This document shows, one piece after another, positions 24,705 through 33,004 of a DNA stretch of 64,000 nt. This DNA comes from Ramlibacter tataouinensis (GTDB lineage Bacteria > Pseudomonadota > Gammaproteobacteria > Burkholderiales > Burkholderiaceae_C), in assembly GCF_001580455.1 (NCBI RefSeq), contig NZ_CP010951.1:1426001-1490000 (forward strand), written 5' to 3'. The notes under the pieces were generated by a model. That model ran no database searches and was not told the DNA's origin. It saw only the letters and a program-made list of their open reading frames with translations. How positions within the stretch are numbered: the stretch's first letter is position 1; each line of letters begins with the position of its first letter. Made by a program: the position numbers and the translations under genes.

Positions 24705-25664
24705 ATGAAACGTCAATCCAGCCGCTTGCTGGCCCTGGCCCTGGGCTTTCTTGCATTCGCCGCCCAGGCCGCGTGGCCGGAGCGACCCGTCCGATTCGTC
24801 GTCCCCTTTCCGGCGGGCGGCCCCGCAGACAACACCATGCGCACGGTGGCACAGCGGCTCGGAGAGATATGGCGGCAGCCCACGATCGTCGAGAACCGGC
24901 CGGGCGCCCCTGGAATGGTGTTCGCGGCGAACACTGCACCGGATGGCTACACCCTGCTGCTGGGCGCCGGCTCCCACATCGTCACTGCGCCCCTGATGAA
25001 TCCCAAGCTCGCGTACAACCCGCAGCGGGATTTCGCGCCCGTCAGCCTGCTGCTCACGAACACCCCGGTGCTCACCGTGCACCCCTCCCTCAAGGTCCGC
25101 ACGCTGAAGGAGCTGATCGCCCTGGCCAAGAGCAAGCCCGGCGCATTGGCCTACAGCTCGGCAGGGAAGGGAAGCCCCAGCCACTTGATGATGGAAATGT
25201 TCACCGACCTGACGGGCACGGACATGACACATGTGCCCTTCAAGGGCGGCGCACCTGCCGTCCAGGATTTGATGGGAGGCCATGTACAGCTGGGCGTCAA
25301 TGCCACGCCCACCGTGCTGCAGTACATCAACACCGGGAAGCTGACAGCCATCGTGGTCGCCAGCGCGAAACGCGATCCCGCATTGCCGAATGTTCCGACG
25401 GCAACCGAATCGGGGGTTCCCAACTTCGAATACCTGATCTGGTACGGCATATTCGCTCCGGCCAAAACACCGGCCGCGATCGTCGAGAAAGTCAGCACAG
25501 ACATCCAAAAGGTGCTGGCAGAACCGAGCACCGTCCAGCAGATGCGCATCCAGGGCGCCGACCCGGCGGGATCTTCGCCGAAGGCGTTCGCGAAGATGAT
25601 TCAGGACGACATCAACGCGTGGAGCAAGCTGATCAAGGAAAAGAAACTCAGCATCGACGAGTAA
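24705..25664 (+). CDS. Bug/TctC-family periplasmic solute-binding protein
   Basis: A 319-residue receptor of the Bug family so expanded in Burkholderiales. Signal peptide to about residue 22 (FAAQAA), then WPERPVRFVVPFPAGGPADN, the ENRPGAPG loop, YSSAGKGSPSHLMMEMF, HVPFKGGAPAVQDLMGGHV and WYGIFAPAKTPAAIV. These bind carboxylates or amides; a TctAB-like permease is not nearby. It is the third gene of the operon starting at 21625 (67-base gap). Two different receptor types in one operon suggests two related ligands or a substrate and its breakdown product. Confidence 0.92.
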   Translation: MKRQSSRLLALALGFLAFAAQAAWPERPVRFVVPFPAGGPADNTMRTVAQRLGEIWRQPTIVENRPGAPGMVFAANTAPDGYTLLLGAGSHIVTAPLMNPKLAYNPQRDFAPVSLLLTNTPVLTVHPSLKVRTLKELIALAKSKPGALAYSSAGKGSPSHLMMEMFTDLTGTDMTHVPFKGGAPAVQDLMGGHVQLGVNATPTVLQYINTGKLTAIVVASAKRDPALPNVPTATESGVPNFEYLIWYGIFAPAKTPAAIVEKVSTDIQKVLAEPSTVQQMRIQGADPAGSSPKAFAKMIQDDINAWSKLIKEKKLSIDE

Positions 25665-25697
25665 GGACCGCTTCGCCTGCTGTGGCCGCCAGGCGAC

Positions 25698-26456
25698 TCA
25701 TGCAGGCGCGCGAAAGCCGAGTTCCGCGGACAGCGCCTGGGCGGCTCCCAACAGGGGCTGGATGAACTTTTCGCCCTTGTCGGGTGCCCGGCTCGCCGGC
25801 GCCGCGATGCTGATGGCCGCGATCACCTGGCCGCTGCCGTCACGCACCGGTGCCGCGATTGCGACCACATCGGCCGATATTTCGCCGTGGGACACTGAGT
25901 AGCCCTGCTTGCGAATGCGGCCCAGCTCCTGCGAGAGTTTCGTCCGCGAAAGGGTCTGCGGCGTGTACCTGGGAACATCCGCCGCCAGGATCTCCGCGGC
26001 AACCGCTTCCGGGGCGAAGGCCAGCAGGAGTTTGCCGGAGGCGCCCGCATGCAAGGGCCGCCGCGAGCCGATTGGAGTGTGGAAGCGAAGGTCGTGCGTG
26101 GATTCCCAGCGCGCCACGCACAAGGTCTCCAGCCCGTTACGGATTCGCACCTGCACGTCTTCGTTGAATTTCGCGCCCAGTTGCTCGAGGTGCTTGACAG
26201 CCTGGCGCACCAGACTGACCTGCTCCACGGCCGCCATCCCGATCAGGAGAGAGGCGCTGCCCAACTGATAGGTGGCAGCTTCGGCTTGGCGTTGCACGAA
26301 CCCGCGTTCTTCCAAAGTTGTGAGAAGCCGGAAGGCCCGGGCCTTGGTGATTCCCGAACGCTTGGACAGCTCCGTCACGCCCAGCCCTGGCGCCTGGGCG
26401 ACCAGACTGAGTAGGCCCAGTGCCTCGTCCACAGACTCGACGGTGTAAGCCATCAT
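25698..26456 (-). CDS. IclR-family transcriptional regulator
   Basis: A 252-residue regulator. N-terminal winged helix: SVDEALGLLSLVAQAPGLGV, then TELSKRSGITKARAFRLLTT and LEERGFVQRQAEAATYQLG. The C-terminal effector domain has CVARWESTHDLRFHTPIGSRRPLHAGASGKLLLAF, with the helix-capping and ligand loop usual in IclR/PcaU proteins, and ends GQVIAAISIAAPASR. It sits leftward between the two rightward operons that share the 29-bp element and next to the leftward porin gene, so it is the natural local regulator. The effector is probably the substrate or a breakdown product. Confidence 0.92.
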   Translation of the reverse strand: MMAYTVESVDEALGLLSLVAQAPGLGVTELSKRSGITKARAFRLLTTLEERGFVQRQAEAATYQLGSASLLIGMAAVEQVSLVRQAVKHLEQLGAKFNEDVQVRIRNGLETLCVARWESTHDLRFHTPIGSRRPLHAGASGKLLLAFAPEAVAAEILAADVPRYTPQTLSRTKLSQELGRIRKQGYSVSHGEISADVVAIAAPVRDGSGQVIAAISIAAPASRAPDKGEKFIQPLLGAAQALSAELGFRAPA

Positions 26457-26571
26457 CCCTCCCCGTCAATCGAATGCATCGAATTAACCGAGCATTTTAC
26501 TGTCCAGGTCGAGCGGCGCACCTGGGCCACCGAAGCTGGCGACCGGGACCCGTCCCGATCACCAGCGTGGA

Positions 26572-27660
26572 TCAGAAGTTGTGCTGGATGCCCAGGCTCA
26601 CCGTGCGAAGCGTGTTGTCCACCACCTTGTTGTTGGGGTCCTGCTGGTCATAGATCGCGAAGAGCTGCGTGCGCTTGCTCAGCGGGTACGAGTAGCCGAT
26701 GGAGAATTTCGTCAATTGGCCGTTGCGATCGGTCTGGACATCGCGCGTGCTGTAGTTGGCGCTGACCTTTCCGATGGGAAGCGGCGCCGACGCCCCGATG
26801 TAGCGGATGTCCACCTTGTTGCGTGTCGTGGCTGTGCCGTTGTAGTTGTCCTGGCCGACGATGGCCCAGGCCCGGACCGGTCCGAAGTTGTACCCGGCCA
26901 CTGCGAGCCACTTGTCCTTGAAACCGTTCGTGGGGATGCCGCCGCGGCGGTCGTCCTTGCCGTAGCCGATGCCCAGGCCCAGCGGCCCTTGGGGCTCATA
27001 ACTCAGCGACACATCGAACTGCTTGAAGTCGCTTTCGAACCGGATCGGCCCGGTCGCCGATTCGGTGACCCCCTCGCCGTTCATGTAGTAGCGCGCCCGG
27101 AAGACCAGATCGGCGAAATAGGGGCTCTGGTAGCCGAACGCGTTCGACACGCGGTTGCGGGCGTTGAGAACCGACGTGCCGACCGCCGTGGCGCCGGCAT
27201 CGTGGATCACGAACTCGCTGTGCCGTGTCACGAGTGTGTAGATCGGCGAGCCAGTCGGGTTGGCCGAGTCCAGGCGCCCCATCGCGAACGCGCCGAAGCC
27301 ACCCACCAGTCCGACGTACGAGTTGCGGAAGAAGGGGGTCGTCGGGAGGCCGCTGTCGGCATTGATGCCCATCTCCAGTCCAAACGTGCCCACCAGGCCG
27401 CCGCCGAGGTCTTCGGTGCCGCGAAAGCCCAGGCGCGACGCGTTGTCGCGCAACTGCATCTGCGACACCGAACCGTTCTTCGAATAGTCCGCGCTGAGAT
27501 CGATTCGGCCGTAGATGGTCGCACTTTGACCGACGCGACTCACTTCCTTGGGTGGATCGCCATTGCCGTTCTGTGCAGCGGTGTTGCTCTGGGCTTGGGC
27601 AGCCATCGGGGCGCCTGCGCAAGCGGCCAGCGCGACAAGGCTGGTCAGTTTTCTCTTCAT
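26572..27660 (-). CDS. Gram-negative trimeric porin (Burkholderiales Omp_C/PF13609 type)
   Basis: A 362-residue outer-membrane protein. Signal peptide MKRKLTSLVALAACAGAPMAAQAQ, then SATIYGRIDLSADYSKNGS, LRDNASRLGFRGTEDLGGGLVGTFGLEMGIN, the loop-3-like RDSANPTGSPIYT region, and a terminal strand ending SLGIQHNF, the C-terminal Phe needed for BAM-assisted insertion. It probably forms the 16-stranded anion- or solute-selective pore typical of the family. Its position, flanked by the IclR gene and the amidohydrolase operon, suggests uptake of the cluster's substrate across the outer membrane. Confidence 0.93.
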   Translation of the reverse strand: MKRKLTSLVALAACAGAPMAAQAQSNTAAQNGNGDPPKEVSRVGQSATIYGRIDLSADYSKNGSVSQMQLRDNASRLGFRGTEDLGGGLVGTFGLEMGINADSGLPTTPFFRNSYVGLVGGFGAFAMGRLDSANPTGSPIYTLVTRHSEFVIHDAGATAVGTSVLNARNRVSNAFGYQSPYFADLVFRARYYMNGEGVTESATGPIRFESDFKQFDVSLSYEPQGPLGLGIGYGKDDRRGGIPTNGFKDKWLAVAGYNFGPVRAWAIVGQDNYNGTATTRNKVDIRYIGASAPLPIGKVSANYSTRDVQTDRNGQLTKFSIGYSYPLSKRTQLFAIYDQQDPNNKVVDNTLRTVSLGIQHNF

Positions 27661-27785
27661 TGCTCACTCCTGGTTTGTTTCTGGCGGGTTCGGCGCCACC
27701 CATTGGCACGCCAGGACGTTCTTGCGGTTGCCCCTCCAACGCCCGGTATTCCCCCAACCGTCTGGTTCTCCCGAAAAACAATCGC

Positions 27786-27814
27786 TTGTCTTTCGTATCG
27801 CTCCTTGATACACT
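27786..27814 (+). promoter_or_regulatory. Predicted sigma-70 promoter of the amidohydrolase operon
   Basis: TTGTCT and TACACT are separated by 17 bases. The -10 hexamer is identical to that of the promoter at 21564-21591 and again lies within the shared element, so the two promoters have the same architecture. Confidence 0.45.
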
Positions 27815-27833
27815 GTCTCGAACGACAAAACGA
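27805..27833 (+). promoter_or_regulatory. Shared 29-bp operator-like element, copy 2
   Basis: It begins TTGATACACTGT and ends ACAAAACGA, matching copy 1 at 23 of 29 positions, with conserved outer blocks of 12 and 9 bases and a divergent middle. An additional GTATC...GATAC dyad overlaps its left side (27796-27810). Being between the porin and amidohydrolase genes it could control both. Confidence 0.6.
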
Positions 27834-28107
27834 CTAGACCATAAACGCGGTTGAGCTGTCAAGCGCAATCCGACAAGTCGGCGAGTCGGTCGATGGCGAC
27901 GCGGCGACGTGGACAAGTGGGCCCGCCTGTGTGGCAGGCCGTGGGTGCAATTGCGTGGGCCCGGTCTGGCTCACGAACCGGAGTGAACGAGATGTCAGAA
28001 ATCCGAAGGGACAAGCGAACGGGCGAAGAGTCGCGTCGATGCGGGCGCGTGGCGCGAAGGAGCATCACTTGTCAGAGTGCCACCTCAATCAACGCCGCGG
28101 CACAAGC

Positions 28108-29022
28108 ATGAACTCCAGGCTCCCCAGGCTTCCACAGAAATCGACCGCCGCCTACTCGCTGTACCCATCGGCCACGGATGACGCGCTTCCCTTGGTCGTG
28201 GACTCACCCCACAGCTGCCGCGCAATGCCCCCCGTCATCGGATGCATCGCCCCGGAAACTGCGTTGATGACGGGCGTCGACGCCTACGTCGACGAGCTTT
28301 GGTCGTCGGTGCCCTATGTCGGCGGGGAATTGCTCTGCGCGAACTTCCACCGCTGCTTCGTCGACGCCAATCGCAGCGCCCTGGACATCGATCAGGACAT
28401 GCTGGAAACGCCGTGGCCCACGCTGACCCAGACATCCAATGAGGCCCGGCGCGGCATGGGCCTGATTCGCCGTTTCGCGTTGCCGGGTGTGCCCATGTAC
28501 GACCGCAAGCTCACCGTGCGCGAGGTGCAGCACCGCATTCATGCCTTTCACACGCCCTACTACGAGCGGCTGAACGCCGCAATGGATGCAGCCGTCGCCC
28601 GCTTCGGACAGGCATGGCATATCGACTGTCACTCGATGAAGAGCGTCGGCAACGCCATGAACGCCGACGCCGGCCAGTCGCGGCCCGACCTTGTGATCAG
28701 CGATGCCGAGGGGACTTCCTGCGACCCGGCATTCACGCAGTGGGTTGCCGACGTCTGGCAGGCAAAGTGGGGCTACCAGGTCGCTGTCAACCACCCGTAC
28801 AAGGGCGGCGAGATCATCCGGCGGGTCGGCAAGCCCCTGCAAAACCGGCACAGCGTTCAGATCGAGATCAACCGCGGTATCTACATGAACGAAGCAACGT
28901 TCGAGAAGACGGCGAACTTCGACCGGCTTGCCTCCCACATCGACGTCTTCCTGCACGAGCTCCGCGACTACATCCACAGCCGGCTGCAGCCGGAGGGCGC
29001 CCAGGTCCCCGGCTACCGCTGA
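28108..29022 (+). CDS. N-formylglutamate amidohydrolase (FGase) family protein
   Basis: A 304-residue cytosolic metallo-amidohydrolase. LPLVVDSPHSCRAMPP is the opening PHxG-like metal motif, followed by DAYVDELWSSVPYVGGELLCANFHRCFVDANR, HIDCHSMKSVG (metal His in a conserved DxHS) and HSVQIEINRGIYMNE. The family removes formyl or other N-acyl groups from amino acids such as N-formylglutamate in histidine breakdown. No hut genes are nearby, so the substrate here is probably another N-acyl amino acid. The start has no strong ribosome-binding site; ATG 28039 is an alternative. Confidence 0.85.
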   Translation: MNSRLPRLPQKSTAAYSLYPSATDDALPLVVDSPHSCRAMPPVIGCIAPETALMTGVDAYVDELWSSVPYVGGELLCANFHRCFVDANRSALDIDQDMLETPWPTLTQTSNEARRGMGLIRRFALPGVPMYDRKLTVREVQHRIHAFHTPYYERLNAAMDAAVARFGQAWHIDCHSMKSVGNAMNADAGQSRPDLVISDAEGTSCDPAFTQWVADVWQAKWGYQVAVNHPYKGGEIIRRVGKPLQNRHSVQIEINRGIYMNEATFEKTANFDRLASHIDVFLHELRDYIHSRLQPEGAQVPGYR

Positions 29023-29048
29023 CCGACTGACCAGAAAGGGGAAAGCTC

Positions 29049-29843
29049 ATGCTCCTCACCGTCGAAAACAGAAGCAGCGGACCCTGGCGTGCCTTGGACG
29101 AGGACAAGCCTGAACGATGGCTGCACGACACCCCGCGGCTGCAGCTTGGCCACCCAAAGCTCCGGATCCAGGTGATGAAGCTCACGCAGCTTCGCAGTAC
29201 GGCACAGCATATGGCGCTGGCCTGCTTCCACTTCGTCAGGGCGCTGCCGTTCAAGACCCTGCCAGATCCCATGGGCGTCACATCTATCGACGTCCTGACC
29301 ATGCGTTGGGGGGACAGCCACACCAAGGGGCTGCTGTTCATCGCCATGCTGCGGTGCCTGGGCATCCCGGCCCGGCTTCGATTGGTCCACCTGGGGCCGG
29401 CATTTCTGAACGGCCTGCTCGACACCGGCGGTCGCAGCGTCAGCCACGCGCTGAGCGAAGTCTACTTAGAAGGCCGCTGGATGCGCGTCGACGCCTACTG
29501 CGTGGACGTGCCATTGGGTCTGGCCGCGCGGGCCCGCCTGCTGCGGGAAGGCCGCAGGATGGGTTTTGGCGTCCACATGAACGGCCAGGTCGCCTGGGAC
29601 GGGACAGCCGATGCCCTGGGGTCCTTCAACGTTCACGATCCGACCAGCGTGCCCGTAGCCGACCTGGGGCCGTATGACGACACGGCTCAACTGGCGGAAC
29701 GCGGGCTGTGCCCGCGGATGCACTGGGCTGACCAGGCCAGTTGGAGCATCAGCACCGCCCTTCTGAACCGGCGCATTCGGCTGCTGCGTCAATCGCTGTG
29801 GCAGACGCCGCCCAAAGCCCTCGACGAGCCGCTCGTGCACTGA
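29049..29843 (+). CDS. Transglutaminase-like protein with Ser in place of the catalytic Cys
   Basis: A 264-residue protein whose centre matches the transglutaminase-like core: WGDSHTKGLLFIAMLRCLGI then PARLRLV, and HALSEVYLEGRWMRVDAY containing H133 and D148. In active thiol members the first motif is GDCxxKA with the nucleophilic Cys; here that position is Ser (S90). It may be a serine hydrolase variant, a non-catalytic binding protein, or act through another residue. It follows the FGase gene by 26 bases and AGGGG precedes the ATG, so they are clearly one operon. A strong terminator follows. Confidence 0.72.
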   Translation: MLLTVENRSSGPWRALDEDKPERWLHDTPRLQLGHPKLRIQVMKLTQLRSTAQHMALACFHFVRALPFKTLPDPMGVTSIDVLTMRWGDSHTKGLLFIAMLRCLGIPARLRLVHLGPAFLNGLLDTGGRSVSHALSEVYLEGRWMRVDAYCVDVPLGLAARARLLREGRRMGFGVHMNGQVAWDGTADALGSFNVHDPTSVPVADLGPYDDTAQLAERGLCPRMHWADQASWSISTALLNRRIRLLRQSLWQTPPKALDEPLVH

Positions 29844-30149
29844 GTTCTCCAAGGCGTCTCATCGACGTCTCGCGTCGCTGTAAGTTCATCGAACAGATAC
29901 GCGTTCGGCCAGGCGGAACAACCCGCCTGGCAGTTTTTTTGGGAAACACCGACAGGAACAGCTCGGCGACACGATGAACCGGAACGACGAGGCGGCGGTG
30001 GAAGCGACGCTGCGCAGCCTTGGGTGCCTGGGCCCGTACGCCGCGCCTTCCTTGTGCCCGATTCCGGGGGGCCGGTTCGTCTGCCGCTTGCTAGCTGCGT
30101 CGATGTTGATCGTTCCGAGTCGGCTCTTGGGCGTCCCAACAACATGATG
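29844..30149. other. Intergenic region (306 bases) after the amidohydrolase operon
   Basis: It holds the terminator at 29908-29940. A 57-codon rightward frame (29974-30147, starting MNRNDEAAVEATLRSLG) has protein-like composition but no ribosome-binding site and lies directly behind the terminator, so it is not called. Nothing else is evident. Confidence 0.4.
29908..29940 (+). terminator. Intrinsic terminator of the amidohydrolase operon
   Basis: A perfect 9-bp stem GCCAGGCGG / CCGCCTGGC with loop AACAAC is followed two bases later by seven T residues. This is the best rho-independent terminator in the window and marks the right end of the IclR-linked unit. Confidence 0.9.
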
Positions 30150-30608
30150 TCATTCGAACAGGTTGTTCAGCGGCGACGTCCCTGTGTCTTCGCACCAGCG
30201 CCGATAGTCCGCGATGCGGTCGGCCGTCGTGATGCGTTGTTTCACAATACCGTCGTAGCTGATGTATTCAACGGCCCCCATGACGACGACCATTACCACC
30301 AGGGGCTCATCGCCGATGGCTTCCCACCAGTCGACGTTTCCGGCGGGTTCGTGCACGTAGTCGCCGGAAGCAATCACTTCACCGGAGGACAGCCGGCGCT
30401 GCCCCCGAAGGTTGTACGCGTGGACCTCGCCCGTGTGGCGGTGCAGCGTGATCTTGACGCCCGGGTCGAGGCGCATCAGTTCCACCCAGCCTCGACCGTT
30501 TTTCAGGAAGCGCAGGGGTCGCGACCACTTTCCCGGGCCTTCGGAAATCCAAGGCCCGTCTGATGACAAGGAATGGCCAGTCACGACGGAGTGAAGAGTG
30601 TTCATCAT
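30150..30608 (-). CDS. Cupin-domain protein (dihydroxyacetophenone-dioxygenase/ChrR-like)
   Basis: A 152-residue single-domain cupin. The metal motif is readable: GVKITLHRHTGEVHAYNLRG provides the HxH...E...H-type ligands, and SGEVIASGDYVHEPAGNVDW forms the second cupin strand pair. Length and pattern fit 2,4'-dihydroxyacetophenone-dioxygenase-like and ChrR-like cupins; an iron or zinc centre is likely. It lies 59 bases downstream of the MFS gene on the same strand and probably shares its transcript. Whether it is a dioxygenase or a sensor is undecided. Confidence 0.72.
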   Translation of the reverse strand: MMNTLHSVVTGHSLSSDGPWISEGPGKWSRPLRFLKNGRGWVELMRLDPGVKITLHRHTGEVHAYNLRGQRRLSSGEVIASGDYVHEPAGNVDWWEAIGDEPLVVMVVVMGAVEYISYDGIVKQRITTADRIADYRRWCEDTGTSPLNNLFE

Positions 30609-30667
30609 GCGGATACTCCGGTATAGAAGATCTCCAAGAACGAGACTGCGTCGATGCAAGACGAACA

Positions 30668-32236
30668 TCAATGTGCTGCAGCTTGATCACGCGCGGCGCG
30701 TCGAAGAATGCGCGCCGACAGTACGCTCGCCACGACGACGACGGCCGCTCCGATCCAGGCGTTGAGCTGCAGGGCATTGACGAAAGCTGCTCGCGATGCG
30801 TCGATCAAGGCATCGCCGTAGGGGGCGCTCACCGACTGCGCCGCTGCCATGGCGCCGCCGAGCGTCGCCATCGCCTCGGCAGCCGTTTGCGACGGCACAC
30901 CGTCCGGCATCGAACCGGACAAGGTGGAGCGATAGAGCGCCGTCCCGATGCTGCCGAACACCGCGATCCCGAGAGCGCCGCTGAACTCCGAGGCCGTCTC
31001 CGACAGCGCCGATGCCGCACCGGCGCGTGCGGGCGGTGCCGCGGTGATGATCATCTCGTTGCCGATCGTGAACACGGGCGCCATGCCAAGGCTCATCACC
31101 ACGGTCCCCGCCACCAGGGCCGCGAGCCCGAAGCTCTTGTCGGCCAACGTGAGCAGGCCGAAGCCAACAGCCGACGCCAGCAGTCCCCACGCCAGGACCG
31201 ACACCGGCGCCAGGTGCCGTGCCAGCCGGGGCGCCAGCAGCGAACCGACTGCGAACGCGAGCGCCCACGGAACGGTCGCCAACCCTGCGTACAAAGGCGA
31301 AAGGCCGAGGACGAGCTGCAGGTACTGCGTGATGAAGATGTACACGCCGAACATCGCCAGGCACGACAGGCCATAGGCGGCTATCGCCGCGCTGAAGCGC
31401 GCCTGCCGGAACAGCTTCAGGTCCATCAGCGGGTACGGGATGCGCGATTGCCGGCGCACGAAGGCCGCACCGAAAGCCAGCCCGGCGAGCACCAGGACCG
31501 CCGGCACCGCCGACACGGTGCCGTGCTCCGCGATCTGCTTGAGACCGTAGATGACAGGCAGCACAGCCGACAGCGACAGCGCCACGCTGGGCAGGTCGAG
31601 CCGGCCGGCTTGCGGATCGCGGTACTCGGGCAGCAGCACGGGCCCGACCATCAGCAGCAGAGCCATCACGGGCACGGCGACCAGGAACACCGAACCCCAC
31701 CAGAAGAACTGCAGCAGCACGCCGCCCACCAGCGGCCCGATCGCACCGCCGACCGAAAAGCTCGCGATCCACACACCGATCGCGAACTGGCGCTCGTGTT
31801 CGTCGTGGAACATGTTGCGGATCAAGGACATCGTCGAGGGTGCCAGCGTCGCTCCGGCAATGCCAAGCAGCGCGCGCATCGCGATCAGCATCTCGGCGCT
31901 GCGCGAGTAGGCTGCGATGGCAGACGCGGCGCCGAACGCCGCCGCGCCGATCAGCAGCAGCTTGCGACGCCCGATGCGATCCCCCAGCGTGCCCATCGTG
32001 ATCAGGAATCCAGCCACCAGGAAGCCGTAGATGTCCACGATCCACAGCAGCTGCGAGCTCGTCGGCTTGAGCTCGGCGCTGAGCGCGGGCAACGCCAGGT
32101 TGAGGACCGTGAGGTCCATCGAATAGACCAGGCAGGGCAGCGCGATGACGCCCAGGCCGATCCATTCGCGGCGGGTGGCCCGGTGGGCGGATGTCGAGGT
32201 CGCCATCGCGGAACGCTTGTCGGACTGTGAGGGCAT
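30668..32236 (-). CDS. MFS drug/metabolite exporter, 14-TM DHA2 (QacA/SmvA) type
   Basis: A 522-residue integral membrane protein. DHA2 signatures are clear: LPCLVYSMDLTVLNLALPAL (motif D1-like), WIVDIYGFLVAGFLITMGTL followed by GDRIGRRKLLLIG (motif A), and GPLVGGVLLQFFWW (motif C). Hydrophobicity is consistent with 14 helices. It probably exports cationic or aromatic toxicants by proton antiport. It lies 34 bases after the VOC protein gene in the same direction, within a likely operon VOC-MFS-cupin. Start chosen at ATG 32236; ATG 32206 is possible, and neither has a strong site. Confidence 0.88.
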   Translation of the reverse strand: MPSQSDKRSAMATSTSAHRATRREWIGLGVIALPCLVYSMDLTVLNLALPALSAELKPTSSQLLWIVDIYGFLVAGFLITMGTLGDRIGRRKLLLIGAAAFGAASAIAAYSRSAEMLIAMRALLGIAGATLAPSTMSLIRNMFHDEHERQFAIGVWIASFSVGGAIGPLVGGVLLQFFWWGSVFLVAVPVMALLLMVGPVLLPEYRDPQAGRLDLPSVALSLSAVLPVIYGLKQIAEHGTVSAVPAVLVLAGLAFGAAFVRRQSRIPYPLMDLKLFRQARFSAAIAAYGLSCLAMFGVYIFITQYLQLVLGLSPLYAGLATVPWALAFAVGSLLAPRLARHLAPVSVLAWGLLASAVGFGLLTLADKSFGLAALVAGTVVMSLGMAPVFTIGNEMIITAAPPARAGAASALSETASEFSGALGIAVFGSIGTALYRSTLSGSMPDGVPSQTAAEAMATLGGAMAAAQSVSAPYGDALIDASRAAFVNALQLNAWIGAAVVVVASVLSARILRRAARDQAAAH

Positions 32237-32270
32237 GGTGGGTCGAGCGCCGCGTTCTCCTGCCACGCAA

Positions 32271-32720
32271 CTAGGCGAACTTGATGGGTTCGCCATTGAC
32301 GGCCCAGCTCACCCCGAAGCGATCGGTGAGCATGCCGAAAGTCTTGGCCCAGAACGCGGGCGCCAGCGGCATCGTCACCTGGCCGCCCTGCGACAGCGCA
32401 TCGAAGGCGCTGTGTGCTTGGGCTATGGTGTCGTACTCGATGGCGAGCATCACGCCTTTCACGCCCTCGTACGGTATGCTTGGCGGGGTGTCGCCGGCAA
32501 ACAGCTTCGCACCGCCGGGCAGCGCCAGGCAAGCATGCATGATGCTGTCGCCGCCAGGTGGCGGACCGTCGCCGCAACCGCTGTCACCTGCGGCCGATCT
32601 GGGCATCTCGGCATAGCTCATCATCGTCTCGATCTTGGCACCGAGCGCCTTCTCGTAGAAGGCGAAGGCGTCGCGGGTGTTGCCGCCAAAACTCAAGTAG
32701 GGGGTCAGGGTAGTGGGCAT
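32271..32720 (-). CDS. VOC-family (PhnB/glyoxalase-like) protein
   Basis: A 149-residue protein of the PhnB-type vicinal-oxygen-chelate family: TLTPYLSFGGNTRDAFAFYEKALGAKIETMMSYAEMP at the start and QVTMPLAPAFWAKTFGMLTDRFGVSWAVNGEP at the end, both highly diagnostic. The role is unknown; these are small metal-binding or binding-only dimers. ATG 32720 has a CAGGAG site. The frame stays open upstream to ATG 32945 (separate entry), so a longer membrane-anchored form is possible. Confidence 0.88.
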   Translation of the reverse strand: MPTTLTPYLSFGGNTRDAFAFYEKALGAKIETMMSYAEMPRSAAGDSGCGDGPPPGGDSIMHACLALPGGAKLFAGDTPPSIPYEGVKGVMLAIEYDTIAQAHSAFDALSQGGQVTMPLAPAFWAKTFGMLTDRFGVSWAVNGEPIKFA

Positions 32721-32945
32721 GATGTGCGCTCCTGGGGTGAAGGTGGATGGATTCGATGCGCCGACATGGCGATCATGACCATGCACGTCGGCTGGTGTCC
32801 GCCGCTGTTTTGCGGAGGCGGCGCTCGCCCCGCCAGACAGCCGAGCATGATCGCGCGTTTCGGCCACGATGATCAGCGCGACAGCCGCGAGGCTGATCAC
32901 GCTCACGCCGATCCATGCAAGCAAACCGGCGGTCAATGGATCCAT
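32721..32945 (-). CDS. In-frame N-terminal membrane extension or separate start upstream of the VOC gene
   Basis: From ATG 32945, preceded by GAGGAGA at good spacing, an uninterrupted frame runs into the VOC gene, adding 75 residues. It begins MDPLTAGLLAWIGVSVISLA and continues as one transmembrane helix to about residue 29, then a basic, His/Ser-rich linker. Either a 224-residue membrane-tethered VOC protein is made, or a formerly separate small membrane protein has lost its stop codon. Both starts have good ribosome-binding sites, so two products from one frame are conceivable. Confidence 0.5.
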
Positions 32946-33004
32946 GGCTCTCCTCTTTGGAAACGCCAATCGCTGATGCGTGGGCCACTGGCGTGGAGCG
33001 GTGT

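Larger units (their letters stand above)
27661..28107. other. Divergent control region (447 bases) between porin and amidohydrolase operons
   Basis: It contains the second promoter and copy of the shared 29-bp element (27786-27833), the presumed leftward porin promoter, and a long G/C-rich leader of about 285 bases before the amidohydrolase start. No convincing coding frame with a ribosome-binding site is seen in the leader, which might hold post-transcriptional control. That is speculative. Confidence 0.45.

Noticed and set aside
26544..26557. CGGGAC-CC-GTCCCG dyad just past the porin stop
   Set aside because: Only six base pairs and no U tract, so not strong enough to call a terminator.
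29974..30147. A 57-codon frame behind the strong terminator
   Set aside because: No ribosome-binding site or promoter is seen and no family is recognised; at most a gene remnant.
32773..32988. A 71-codon leftward frame overlapping the VOC extension
   Set aside because: It overlaps the frame with the transmembrane helix and good ribosome-binding site; its own composition is Arg/Ser-rich shadow sequence.
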